Source of the DNA: Cohnella mopanensis
Lineage (GTDB): Bacteria > Bacillota > Bacilli > Paenibacillales > Paenibacillaceae
Reading direction: 5' to 3'
NCBI RefSeq assembly: GCF_022352055.1
Contig: NZ_JAKRWM010000017.1
Span: 1 to 64,000 of the forward strand
DNA length: 64,000 nt
Below the pieces are notes generated by a model. It made no database searches and had not been told where the DNA came from. It saw only the letters and a list, made by a program, of their open reading frames with translations. Positions 1 to 7,704 of the stretch are shown piece by piece. Each line of letters begins with the position of its first letter. The stretch's first letter is position 1. The translations under genes and the position numbers were made by a program.

Positions 1-33
1 TTCGTTGTCGTCCGCGCTAACGGCGACTTTTAT

Positions 34-63
34 AATATACCACAGTTCGTATCAGTAATGCAA
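34..63 (-). promoter_or_regulatory. Strong sigma-A promoter pointing off the left edge (P2 of a tandem pair)
   Basis: Read on the minus strand: -35 TTGCAT (58-63), 18-nt spacer with TG one base before the -10, -10 TATATT (34-39). The transcript would leave the window at base 1. With the promoter at 142-170 it makes a tandem pair, as is usual for Firmicute rRNA operons. No rRNA sequence is inside the window, so the target is inferred from the B. subtilis order perR-ygzB-ygxA-rrnD. Confidence 0.55.
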
Positions 64-141
64 GTACTTTTTTTAATTTCTTTTTGCATCGCTTGATTTC
101 ACCGTGTCCGCATTCAGTAGCTTTTTCAGCGGCGAGATATA

Positions 142-170
142 ATTTATCACAGAATGATATGCCTAGTCAA
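142..170 (-). promoter_or_regulatory. Strong sigma-A promoter (P1 of a tandem pair)
   Basis: Read on the minus strand: -35 TTGACT (165-170), 17-nt spacer, -10 ATAAAT (142-147); an 18-nt reading gives TAAATT. It lies just past the 3' end of ygxA and points out of the window. The region from 1 to 189 holds no gene, only these two promoters. Confidence 0.55.
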
Positions 171-189
171 CGGTTTTTTCGACATTTTT

Positions 190-1092
190 TTAATTGTTTG
201 TTTTACCACTCGCGGAGGCATATCTAAGCTCCAATATTCCATTATAGAAATGATGCGACGGTTTCGCGATTTCGAGTATACTGCCGCGGTGCACTAGCTT
301 CTGGAGAAGCACCGATATCTCCAAAGACAGACCGACCAAATCCGGATGCTTCATTAATTCTGAAATAGACCACGACTCGTCGCGGCTTCCGATTAGTCGT
401 ATCAGAAGCGAGCATGAGGATTCCATCTTATTCAGAATGGTGAACTCGCAAGCAAGCAACACCAACTGCACCCTTTGCTCCAGCGTCTCGCCGCTTGTCG
501 TTAATTCCTCGAACAACTTATAGATCCCCGGGTTCACTCTTCGCATTTGTTCCCATACGGTTAACTCAGGGTGCATGCCTTCTTCAACGAGGGCAATATG
601 CGCCCAATAATGAAGGGAAGCCAATACATTGGAATAGGCATCCAACACCTGTCCATCCCTAAGGTCTTGTTTGGCCTGTAAATAAGAACGAACGAATTGC
701 GAAAACTCGCTAAGAAGTTTCTGCTCGCGAATATGCGGCGACCATTCCATTAATCGATCGCGAAGGCTCGTTAAGTAATGGTCCTTATCGATCAGAACTT
801 CCCCTTGCACTAACCAATAGATGACATTGCGGTTCGGGCTGCTGACAATCCAGCTTTCCAACTTCTCGCGAGTTACTCTTCGCACCAGAATGCGCGCATC
901 GTTCCAGATCAAGTGCTCGGAATCTTTATAGGTTGAAGCGTTCGTAATAATAAGAGCCAATCGATCCATCCCGTCGATCAGAGGTTGATAGGAGAACGGA
1001 TTCGCAACAAGAAGAAGGCTAACAATCCCCTCCTCTTGACCTAGCTGCTCTAAATAGAACGAATTTTTGACTAACGACTCCACATCATTCAC
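190..1092 (-). CDS. ygxA: YgxA-like nucleotidyltransferase-fold protein
   Basis: About 300-residue soluble protein without signal peptide or membrane segment. The N-terminal part reads like a degenerate nucleotidyltransferase domain (hydrophobic strands near residues 25-50 and an ILVRRV strand near 68), and the C-terminal half is helical. It matches my recollection of the YgxA family, annotated as nucleotidyltransferase-like, function unknown. The neighbourhood (perR, ygzB, and probably an rRNA operon to the left) repeats the B. subtilis order, which supports the call. Both the GTG at 1092 and the in-frame GTG at 1083 are possible starts. The SD (AAGGA) sits only one base before the first and about ten before the second, so the protein may be three residues shorter. 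Confidence 0.7.
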   Translation of the reverse strand: MNDVESLVKNSFYLEQLGQEEGIVSLLLVANPFSYQPLIDGMDRLALIITNASTYKDSEHLIWNDARILVRRVTREKLESWIVSSPNRNVIYWLVQGEVLIDKDHYLTSLRDRLMEWSPHIREQKLLSEFSQFVRSYLQAKQDLRDGQVLDAYSNVLASLHYWAHIALVEEGMHPELTVWEQMRRVNPGIYKLFEELTTSGETLEQRVQLVLLACEFTILNKMESSCSLLIRLIGSRDESWSISELMKHPDLVGLSLEISVLLQKLVHRGSILEIAKPSHHFYNGILELRYASASGKTNN

Positions 1093-1283
1093 ATCCTTAT
1101 TAAAGTTCCAGATCTCGCACGTTCGATGCGAGGTGGTCTGTCCACAAAATGTGAGCTATAATTAAATTACGAGTATGGTCTAGTTCTACAACCAATGCCC
1201 TGTTTCCTGCTTCCTGCGGGAGTAGAGTTGATGGTATAAAATAGAACTTCGCCATGTGTTCTTTTAAGATGGGAGACTACAAC

Positions 1284-1673
1284 ATGAAATGGAAAGCCAG
1301 CAAAATATCAACGATGCGAACTTGGGGACTCCTGCTCGTGCTAGCCGGCATGGGGGTCATGGTTTTTGGAACAAGCGGAATCCTGCTGTTCGGTGAAGTC
1401 GGCAAAATCATCGCAGCAATCTTCATGGTGTTCGGGATAATCAGTTGCTTCATCAGCATGGGAATCTATTTCTGGGTCGGCATGTTATCCACTAGCGCCC
1501 CGGTCATCGACTGTCCCGAATGCTCGAAAAGAACGAAAATGCTCGGAACGACGGATCGCTGCATGTATTGCCACACGATTCTTACGCTTGACCCAGCCAA
1601 AGCGACCGAAGACGCTATTAGCAAAGCCCATTCCGACAATGCTAGCGACACCCCGTTGCCGACTCAATCTTAA
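1284..1673 (+). CDS. ygzB: YgzB-like UPF0295 membrane protein
   Basis: 129-residue protein. Start chosen at 1284 because GGGAG lies eight bases upstream; the upstream in-frame ATG (1254) lacks an SD. Two transmembrane segments (about residues 12-34 and 43-64) are followed by a cytoplasmic tail with two CxxC pairs (CPECSKR and CMYC), a zinc-ribbon-like arrangement typical of UPF0295. Function is unknown. In Bacillus it sits between perR and ygxA, as here, although a GH18 gene now separates it from perR. The gene is divergent from ygxA and ends in a bidirectional terminator shared with the GH18 gene. Confidence 0.8.
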   Translation: MKWKASKISTMRTWGLLLVLAGMGVMVFGTSGILLFGEVGKIIAAIFMVFGIISCFISMGIYFWVGMLSTSAPVIDCPECSKRTKMLGTTDRCMYCHTILTLDPAKATEDAISKAHSDNASDTPLPTQS

Positions 1674-1684
1674 TATCCGTATAA

Positions 1685-1718
1685 CAAAACCTCCGATGCA
1701 GACGCATCGGAGGTTTTC
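1685..1718. terminator. Bidirectional rho-independent terminator
   Basis: A 12-bp perfect stem (AACCTCCGATGC / GCATCGGAGGTT) with a short loop, flanked by A and T runs on both sides. It sits between the converging ygzB and GH18 genes. Confidence 0.85.
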
Positions 1719-1730
1719 GGTTTAGAGCGA

Positions 1731-3479
1731 TTACTTAGATCTGTTCTGAAGCGTCTTATCCAGCGTTCCCCAAATGTCATTCGTTTCGAATCCGCGACGC
1801 CATGAAGCCACCCCGGCCAAATTATATTTTCGCGCCAGCTCCGCACGAGCTTTAATTGAAGAAGCATCCTCGATCCATATCTTCTTGACCAACTTACCTT
1901 CTTTGAATTCGATATAGTTCTGGCCAGTCTCTTCAGAGTATGACGGCTTCAACTTTTTGTCCGTTATCAATTTCGCGACGGCTTCCATGTTCATCGTTTT
2001 GGACGAGACATTAACTCCGCCTTTCCCGTTCGGTTCTTCCGTCCATATCCTTGTATAGAGGGGAACACCCAATATCAACTTATCAGACGGAACCCGATCC
2101 TCTTCCACAATGCGTTTAATCGAGTTTTCCACCCATGGAAGGGAAGAGACGGATCCGGCTACGGGGCTCGATGCCCAATGCTCGTCATAGGCCATTACCA
2201 TCATAAAATCCACACTCGCTCCTAGCCTTTCCCTATCCAGAAAAACGGACCACATCTCGCTGTTGGATTTAGGAGTCACGTCAATGGATACGACAAGGTC
2301 GTACTCATGCAGGAGCGGCGTAAGTTCTCTAACAAACTGCACTAGGTTATCTTTGTCTTTCGTATAGACGTTTTCGAAATCGATGTTGACTCCCTGCAGC
2401 TTGAACGTCTTCGCATAGGCAAGCAGTTGCTGGATCATCGCAAAACGAGTCTCATATGTCGCAAGCGCGGTATGCGTCCTATCCGGTTCGAATCCATTGC
2501 TGAACAGCCCCCACACTTGAATGCCTTTAGCACGCGCCCATGCCGAATACTGTGCATCCGCTTTACTGCGAATATTCCCTTTGCCGTCTACCAACTCGAA
2601 CCATGTCGGACTAACGACATTAACGCCGCTAAGCTCTCCTATTTTCTTGGTATCCGGATTGGCTGAGTAAACGGCTTCCCATGTCAGATTGATTTTATTG
2701 CCGCTGCTCTTCCATGCGACGAAGGGTTCCTCGGTTGCGGAATCCGAAGTAATCGTCTCAATAGCCAGCAGGGAAACAGCACCCTTGGACACGTATCCGA
2801 TATTCCCGGCTTTGGACTGGGCCTTATACCAGCTGTCCTCTTCGCCCCATAACCGCAAGTCCGAACCTGCAGGCAAATCCTCAATGATCGGAAATGATTT
2901 ACCCGGCCCTTCTCTTAGCTTGATCCCTTTGCTCGTTTTCTCCGGAACAGCCGCATGTTGAATGGCCTCTCCAGGCATGAAAAGCGAGACGATGCCAGAA
3001 GGCTTGCCGATCTCCGCCTTCACGCCGAACAATTCCGTAAGTGGAGCTACGGGCAAATAGAGCGTATCATCTACTTTCTTGGCCGCGAACCGAAGAGAGA
3101 AAGGTTTCCGGTTCAGCGTGGCATCTAATTCACCGGTCTTAAAGTGCAGTACCTTCGTATCTGTCGTTAGAACGACGGTCTCCGATTTCTCTTCATAATG
3201 AACCCCGTCACCCAATAATCGCTCGGCGATGTCCAAGGGAATCAATAATCCCTCTTCGGTACCTATAGCATTAACGTCCGTCCATTCCCCTTTAAACATA
3301 ATCGGAGAAGGGTTCGAAATATATTTAGGCTGGATGTACGATGTATTGGCCGAATGGGATGCCCTCCACCAAATTACCGCAATCGCCGCTATGACGAAAA
3401 TGAGCAAGAGCAGTATCCATTTACCGGATCTTTTGCGCGAACGGCGCGGTCCGGCCATCAATTCGGAATTCAATTCCAT
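1731..3479 (-). CDS. Membrane-anchored GH18 glycosidase with copper-amine-oxidase-N-like and SH3 domains
   Basis: 582 residues. A basic N-terminus and one transmembrane helix (about 19-40) anchor it outside the cell. Next comes a region resembling the copper amine oxidase N-terminal-like domain (about 55-170), often a wall-binding module in Paenibacillaceae. A bacterial SH3-like domain follows (about 185-240, motif LREGPGKSFPII), then a GH18 barrel (about 255-575). The catalytic GH18 signature is seen as GVNIDFENV with the acid Glu near residue 368. The family hydrolyses or binds N-acetylglucosamine polymers; related Bacillus proteins act on spore or cell-wall peptidoglycan. Role in peptidoglycan processing is inferred. 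SD GGAG lies five bases before the ATG. Confidence 0.85.
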   Translation of the reverse strand: MELNSELMAGPRRSRKRSGKWILLLLIFVIAAIAVIWWRASHSANTSYIQPKYISNPSPIMFKGEWTDVNAIGTEEGLLIPLDIAERLLGDGVHYEEKSETVVLTTDTKVLHFKTGELDATLNRKPFSLRFAAKKVDDTLYLPVAPLTELFGVKAEIGKPSGIVSLFMPGEAIQHAAVPEKTSKGIKLREGPGKSFPIIEDLPAGSDLRLWGEEDSWYKAQSKAGNIGYVSKGAVSLLAIETITSDSATEEPFVAWKSSGNKINLTWEAVYSANPDTKKIGELSGVNVVSPTWFELVDGKGNIRSKADAQYSAWARAKGIQVWGLFSNGFEPDRTHTALATYETRFAMIQQLLAYAKTFKLQGVNIDFENVYTKDKDNLVQFVRELTPLLHEYDLVVSIDVTPKSNSEMWSVFLDRERLGASVDFMMVMAYDEHWASSPVAGSVSSLPWVENSIKRIVEEDRVPSDKLILGVPLYTRIWTEEPNGKGGVNVSSKTMNMEAVAKLITDKKLKPSYSEETGQNYIEFKEGKLVKKIWIEDASSIKARAELARKYNLAGVASWRRGFETNDIWGTLDKTLQNRSK

Positions 3480-3586
3480 TCACTCTCCGTTTCTGCATAT
3501 CTGGATGCAACGCTTGTCCTCTTAAGATGTACGATGCTACGGAACGAAAGGTTGCTAGTTTCGCTTGATGCGGACTGCCTGCGAAC

Positions 3587-3620
3587 TAAAAAAACACGCC
3601 AAGGCGTAATCCCCGCGTGC
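3587..3620 (-). terminator. Terminator of perR
   Basis: On the minus strand, inverted arms CACGC and GCGTG enclose a G-rich loop, followed by seven T residues. It sits 23 bases downstream of the perR stop codon. Confidence 0.65.
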
Positions 3621-3642
3621 TTTAATAGCGTAATCGTTAAAA

Positions 3643-4074
3643 TTAAGAATGCATGCCTTTGCAAGTCGGACAAAGCCCGTAGATCTCCAGACGGTGACCG
3701 AAGACGCTAAAGCCGGTAGAAGCTGCTGCCGCTCTCTCCACTTCCTTGACCGGGGGATGGTCGAAATCGACAATCGTACCGCAATTCGTGCAAGTTACGT
3801 GATAATGATCCGACATATCGGCATCAAAGCGGCTAGAATCGTCTCCGTAAGTTAGCTCGCGAACAAGACCGGCATCTACAAAAACCTTCAGGTTGTTGTA
3901 GACCGTCGCCACGCTTAAACTCGGATACTGCGGAGAAAGTGCGCGAAAAATATCGTCTGCAGTAGGATGCGAGAACGATTCCATAAGATATTGTAATATT
4001 GCGTACCGTTGCGGAGTCATCCGGACTCCACCGGATTTGAGCTGGTCCACGGCATGCTCGACCTTGGATTCCAT
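3643..4074 (-). CDS. perR: PerR peroxide-sensing repressor (Fur family)
   Basis: 143 residues, full length for PerR. A winged-helix DNA-binding region (about 15-80, with the recognition part SVATVYNNLKVF) is followed by a dimerisation domain. The regulatory metal ligands of PerR are all present, shifted by one from B. subtilis numbering: His36, Asp84, His90, His92 and Asp103. The structural zinc site has its two pairs, CTNC (95-98) and CPTC (135-138). Asp84 is where Fur has Glu, which favours PerR. It senses peroxide by metal-catalysed histidine oxidation and represses catalase, ahpCF, mrgA and itself in relatives. A good promoter with an overlapping inverted repeat lies upstream. Confidence 0.92.
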   Translation of the reverse strand: MESKVEHAVDQLKSGGVRMTPQRYAILQYLMESFSHPTADDIFRALSPQYPSLSVATVYNNLKVFVDAGLVRELTYGDDSSRFDADMSDHYHVTCTNCGTIVDFDHPPVKEVERAAAASTGFSVFGHRLEIYGLCPTCKGMHS

Positions 4075-4112
4075 GCTCTCACAGCCTTTCGTATCACATC
4101 TGCAAGTAGATG

Positions 4113-4157
4113 ATATAGATTACCTATATTCTACGTTTCACAATTGAACATTGTCAA
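4113..4157 (-). promoter_or_regulatory. perR promoter with overlapping AT-rich operator candidate
   Basis: On the minus strand: -35 TTGACA (4152-4157), 18-nt spacer, -10 TAGAAT (4128-4133). A perfect inverted repeat ATATAG-N5-CTATAT (4113-4129) overlaps the -10/+1 region. It is AT-rich like a PerR box but does not match the 7-1-7 consensus exactly. Autorepression is inferred. Confidence 0.55.
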
Positions 4158-4189
4158 TGGAAGATCAACCCCGATAGAACCGATATGTT

Positions 4190-4879
4190 CTAGTTCCCTT
4201 TGCGATGTTGGGACCGACCTTCCCATAACCAAAGTCCAACGCCAGCTCCGATCAGTACAATTGCACCGAACATAGAGCCGAAGGAATTAAAAAGCCAATG
4301 CGTCCAATTCGTACCCGACAAGATCAGAATAACGACGCCTGATCCCGCCAGCAGTAAAATTCCGACAGGCGGAACGCTTCGTCCGTGGCTTTGCTCCATT
4401 GCAGGCTTGACTGCATTCTCACTCCATCCGTTCTGCATCGCGGTAGGGGATCCGACCAACTGCCCCGTCGCCATGGCCTTGCGTTCATTCACGATATCCG
4501 TGCTTTGAATTGCGTCGAATAGGCTATAGAAATAGATGATGAGAAGGACAAAGCTCAGCAGAACGATGAACAGTACATTATCGCCTTCATCAGCCGCATA
4601 TACGATAGCCGTAATATCGAAGGCTACGAGTAGCATGATAGCGATTGCTTTAATCATTAACCCTAAATACATATGCCCGATTCCCGGAACTAGAAATGCC
4701 AAAATACCGGAGATCCATTTCCTTTTTCTAGCTATTCGCTTGTGCCCTTGCGGATACCCATTTGGAATGGCATACCCAGACCACGGCTGTTGATGTTGCT
4801 GCTGTTGCGCTCTTTCGCCCTCATCCGGGCTCGGCGGCAACGGATATTCGTTGTTGCCCCATTCTCCCGACTCGTTCAT
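4190..4879 (-). CDS. Multi-pass membrane protein with N-terminal Pro/Gln-rich tail
   Basis: 229 residues from the ATG at 4879, chosen because GGAGG lies seven bases upstream; the longer reading frame lacks an SD. Residues 1-50 are polar and Gln/His/Pro-rich (a run of QQQQHQQ), followed by a basic KRIARKRKW cluster. Hydrophobic segments follow: about 58-78 with a TM2-like 'PGIGHMYLGL' motif, 82-98, 105-128, then a second pair near the C-terminus (about 170-187 and 195-215). The PGxGHxYxG motif is typical of small TM2/DUF5683-type membrane proteins of unknown function. It ends just before the next gene upstream in the genome, the MgtC-like gene, whose stop at 4899 is 19 bases from this start, so the two are probably co-transcribed. 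Confidence 0.7.
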   Translation of the reverse strand: MNESGEWGNNEYPLPPSPDEGERAQQQQHQQPWSGYAIPNGYPQGHKRIARKRKWISGILAFLVPGIGHMYLGLMIKAIAIMLLVAFDITAIVYAADEGDNVLFIVLLSFVLLIIYFYSLFDAIQSTDIVNERKAMATGQLVGSPTAMQNGWSENAVKPAMEQSHGRSVPPVGILLLAGSGVVILILSGTNWTHWLFNSFGSMFGAIVLIGAGVGLWLWEGRSQHRKGN

Positions 4880-4898
4880 CCCCATACCTCCAACTCCA

Positions 4899-5603
4899 TT
4901 ATTCCGCTGCAACGGACCTCACTCCGGCCATGCGATTGAGGTCATCCGCTAAACCCATCAATTGCTCCCTGTGCGGAAGAATGACGGTGATGATCATACT
5001 CTGATGCTTATGCTCGAGGCCGAGATCGCTGTCGTCCGTGCCTATGAATCGGACTTTAACCAATTTCACGCCACGATGCGTCAGAAGCTCCTGTACATGC
5101 TCCATTCGGGGCTTCTCACCATCAAGCATGAGAGTAAATGTACATTCCCTCCGGTTGTTCACATACCGCTTCTCCACGATATTTAATCCCCACAAAATAA
5201 GCAGTACCATTACCGCGGATAAAACAGCTGGCAGATAAAATCCCGCTCCGACCGTTAAGCCTACGGCCATTACAACCCAGACCGAAGCGGCCGTCGTTAA
5301 GCCGGTAATCGATTTGCCGGTGAACAGGATGGTTCCCGCTCCCAGAAACCCTACTCCGGTGATAACTTGCGCGGCAAGACGCGCCGGATCTAATCTCACA
5401 TTCGGTTCGCCAACGAAGTCGGCAAAACCATACATCGAGAGAATCATAAGCAAACAAGAGCCCAAACATACCAAAGTATGGGTCCGTAAACCCGCCGCAT
5501 GGTTTTTTCGTTCTCGTTCGAATCCGACCAGTCCTCCGAGTAAGACGGATAAGAACAGGCGGATAACAAGATGCACGTTGTCAATTACCCATGGATTATG
5601 CAT
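4899..5603 (-). CDS. MgtC/SapB family membrane protein
   Basis: 234 residues from the ATG at 5603 (AAAGGG six bases upstream). Four to five hydrophobic helices occupy the first 150 residues and contain the MgtC hallmark 'LGGLVGFERERKNHAAGLRTH' region (GFERE and GLRTH blocks), 'GVGFLGAGTI' and 'GLTTAASVW'. A soluble C-terminal domain of about 80 residues resembles an ACT-like fold, as in longer MgtC proteins. MgtC members affect survival at low magnesium and modulate membrane ATPases; the precise substrate is not established. A promoter lies upstream and the TM2-like gene follows. Confidence 0.85.
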   Translation of the reverse strand: MHNPWVIDNVHLVIRLFLSVLLGGLVGFERERKNHAAGLRTHTLVCLGSCLLMILSMYGFADFVGEPNVRLDPARLAAQVITGVGFLGAGTILFTGKSITGLTTAASVWVVMAVGLTVGAGFYLPAVLSAVMVLLILWGLNIVEKRYVNNRRECTFTLMLDGEKPRMEHVQELLTHRGVKLVKVRFIGTDDSDLGLEHKHQSMIITVILPHREQLMGLADDLNRMAGVRSVAAE

Positions 5604-5633
5604 GCGCATCCCTTTCATCAGTTCATTTTCATC

Positions 5634-5663
5634 ATTGTAACACGCTAGAAATTGACCATACAA
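5634..5663 (-). promoter_or_regulatory. Candidate promoter of the mgtC-like gene
   Basis: On the minus strand: TTGTAT (5658-5663), 18-nt spacer, TACAAT (5634-5639). The leader would be about 25 bases, so there is no room for a magnesium riboswitch. Confidence 0.4.
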
Positions 5664-5710
5664 TGGTTTTTGGACGGGGACGAACCTAGGCTGAAGTCGG
5701 AGTTGAAAGA

Positions 5711-6181
5711 CTAGAGGCGTGAAGGCAAACGAATAAGCTTAACCATCTCAATCCCCGCTATCGGCTTGAAAGTCTCATGACGAACAAAGCCTAATCGTTC
5801 ATACAAAGCAATGGCTGGCAGGTTGCGAATCTCAGCCATAACGGACCACATGCAGAGATTGCGCTGATCAGAAAATAGATATTCCAACATGCGGGTGGCT
5901 ATCCCTTGGCGCAAGTAATCAGGATGAACCATCAGCCTGCAAATCGTAAGATCACCCAATCGTTCGCGTTCATACGAAACAGCGCCAAGCAATTCCCCTT
6001 CCTCATTCCGAAATCCGATAAAAATTTCTCCGCAAGCTTGCAGCGATTGAATAGTATCTTGCAATGGAGGCAAGTCGGGAACCCCGATCAAGGCAGCCTC
6101 GATCCGATAAGCCGGGTGCTGCAACGCCCACACTTCCTCCGCTACTTCCCGACGCTTGATCTCTATTACCGCAATACCCAT
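5711..6181 (-). CDS. GNAT family N-acetyltransferase
   Basis: 156 residues, the usual size for a single GNAT domain. Motif A, which binds acetyl-CoA pyrophosphate, is seen as LMVHPDYLRQGIATRML (about 83-99), and motif B as PAIALYERLGFVRHETF near 123-139. It would transfer an acetyl group from acetyl-CoA to an amine; the substrate cannot be told. SD GAGGG lies six bases before the ATG. It stands between the MgtC gene and the gat operon terminator, in the same direction. Confidence 0.85.
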   Translation of the reverse strand: MGIAVIEIKRREVAEEVWALQHPAYRIEAALIGVPDLPPLQDTIQSLQACGEIFIGFRNEEGELLGAVSYERERLGDLTICRLMVHPDYLRQGIATRMLEYLFSDQRNLCMWSVMAEIRNLPAIALYERLGFVRHETFKPIAGIEMVKLIRLPSRL

Positions 6182-6207
6182 AACTAACCCTCACTTTCCG
6201 ATAGAAG

Positions 6208-6248
6208 GAACAAAACGACAAACCCGCCATATAGCGAATTTGCCGTTT
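6208..6248 (-). terminator. Terminator of the gatCAB operon
   Basis: On the minus strand a long imperfect stem (AAACGGCAAATTCGC against GCGGGTTTGTCGTTT) closes a short loop and runs into T-rich sequence, just past the gatB stop. Confidence 0.6.
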
Positions 6249-6258
6249 CCCCGATGCT

Positions 6259-7692
6259 TTATGCGTTCAGTCGCTCCACTAACAGCTTGTTCACAAGCCC
6301 AGGGTTAGCTTTGCCTTTTGTTTCTTTCATGATCTGGCCGACAAGGAAACCGATCGCCTTTTCTTTGCCGTTACGGAAATCTTCTACGGATTGCGGATTG
6401 GCGGCAATAATGGCGTCTACGATCGACAGGATCGCACCCTCGTCGCTAATTTGCACCAAACCTTGCTCCTCGACGATCTGTTGCGGCGATTTACCCGTTT
6501 CAATCAAGCCCTTGAACACGGTTTTCGCGATTTTCGTGCTAATCGTGCCTTTCTCGATTAATTGAATCATCTCGCCTAAGCCTTGTCCAGTGATCTTAAC
6601 GTCGCTGAGCTCCAAGTTATTGGCGTTCAAATAACCGAGTAAATCTCCCATAATCCAGTTGGCGGATGCTTTCGCATCGCTCGTATGCTTGAGGCTCATC
6701 TCGAAGAAATCCGAAAGCTTCATCGACGCGGTTAGAACACCCGCATCATACGAGGATAGGCCATACTGTTGCATATATCGCGCTTGCCTTGCGTCCGGCA
6801 ACTCGGGAATCGAAGCTTGAACGCGGGTTTTCCATTCCGCATCGATATGCAGGCGAACAAGATCCGGGTCAGGGAAATAACGGTAGTCGTGCGCTTCTTC
6901 TTTGCCGCGCATGCTGATCGTCTTCCCTTGCCCTTCGTCCCAGCGGCGCGTTTCTTGTACGACCGTGCCCCCGCTATCGAGCACGTCGGCCTGACGAAGC
7001 TCCTCGTACTCGAGTCCGCGCTGTACTCCGCGGAAGGAATTCATGTTTTTTAACTCCGCGCGGGTTCCGAACTTCTCTTGTCCATAAGGACGAATACTAA
7101 TGTTAGCGTCGCAACGGAGGCTGCCTTCTTCCATCTTCACGTCGGAGACGTCACAGTATTGCATGATCGCTCTTAGTTTCTCCAAATAAGCTTTCGCTTC
7201 TTCCGGGGAACGGATATCGGGCTCGGACACGATTTCAACAAGCGGAGTTCCGACGCGGTTTAAGTCGACTAAGGAGCCGAAGCCTCCGTCCATATGCGTC
7301 AGTTTACCGGCGTCCTCCTCCAAGTGAAGACGGGTAATTCCGATTCGTTTCGTTGCACCGTTCACTTCGATGTCGATCCAGCCGTTCTGGCCGATCGGTT
7401 GGTCGAATTGCGAGATTTGATAAGCTTTAGGCGAATCGGGATAAAAATAGTTTTTGCGGTCGAACTTGCACCATTCCGCAATTTCGCAGTTAATCGCCAT
7501 GGCGGCTTTCATCGCGTATTCTACCGCCTGGCGGTTAAGGACTGGCAATACTCCGGGATGCCCTAAGCATACCGGACAAGTGTGCGTGTTAGGCGGCGCG
7601 CCGAAAGAAGTCGAGCACCCGCAGAAAATTTTCGTTTTCGTGTGCAGCTCGACGTGAACCTCAAGGCCGACGACCGTTTCATATTTGGACAT
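6259..7692 (-). CDS. gatB: Asp/Glu-tRNA(Asn/Gln) amidotransferase subunit B
   Basis: 477 residues, full length. It opens with the GatB signature (YETVVGLEVHVELHTKTKIFCGC) including the CxC and later CPVCLGHPG zinc ligands, and contains HLEEDAGK, GTPLVEIVSEPD and YRYFPDPDL blocks typical of the kinase domain. The C-terminal YqeY-like tail begins near residue 330. GatB binds mischarged Glu-tRNA(Gln) or Asp-tRNA(Asn), phosphorylates the acyl group and receives ammonia from GatA. Third gene of the gatC-gatA-gatB operon, 12 bases after gatA, with SD GGAGGAG. Confidence 0.97.
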   Translation of the reverse strand: MSKYETVVGLEVHVELHTKTKIFCGCSTSFGAPPNTHTCPVCLGHPGVLPVLNRQAVEYAMKAAMAINCEIAEWCKFDRKNYFYPDSPKAYQISQFDQPIGQNGWIDIEVNGATKRIGITRLHLEEDAGKLTHMDGGFGSLVDLNRVGTPLVEIVSEPDIRSPEEAKAYLEKLRAIMQYCDVSDVKMEEGSLRCDANISIRPYGQEKFGTRAELKNMNSFRGVQRGLEYEELRQADVLDSGGTVVQETRRWDEGQGKTISMRGKEEAHDYRYFPDPDLVRLHIDAEWKTRVQASIPELPDARQARYMQQYGLSSYDAGVLTASMKLSDFFEMSLKHTSDAKASANWIMGDLLGYLNANNLELSDVKITGQGLGEMIQLIEKGTISTKIAKTVFKGLIETGKSPQQIVEEQGLVQISDEGAILSIVDAIIAANPQSVEDFRNGKEKAIGFLVGQIMKETKGKANPGLVNKLLVERLNA

Positions 7693-7704
7693 GTTGTGCT
7701 CCTC

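Noticed and set aside
3354..3710. Frames on the plus strand over the GH18 N-terminus and perR
   Set aside because: Antisense shadows with no SD and unnatural composition.
5122..5469. 115-residue minus-strand frame
   Set aside because: Lies inside the MgtC-like gene in another frame on the same strand and has no SD.
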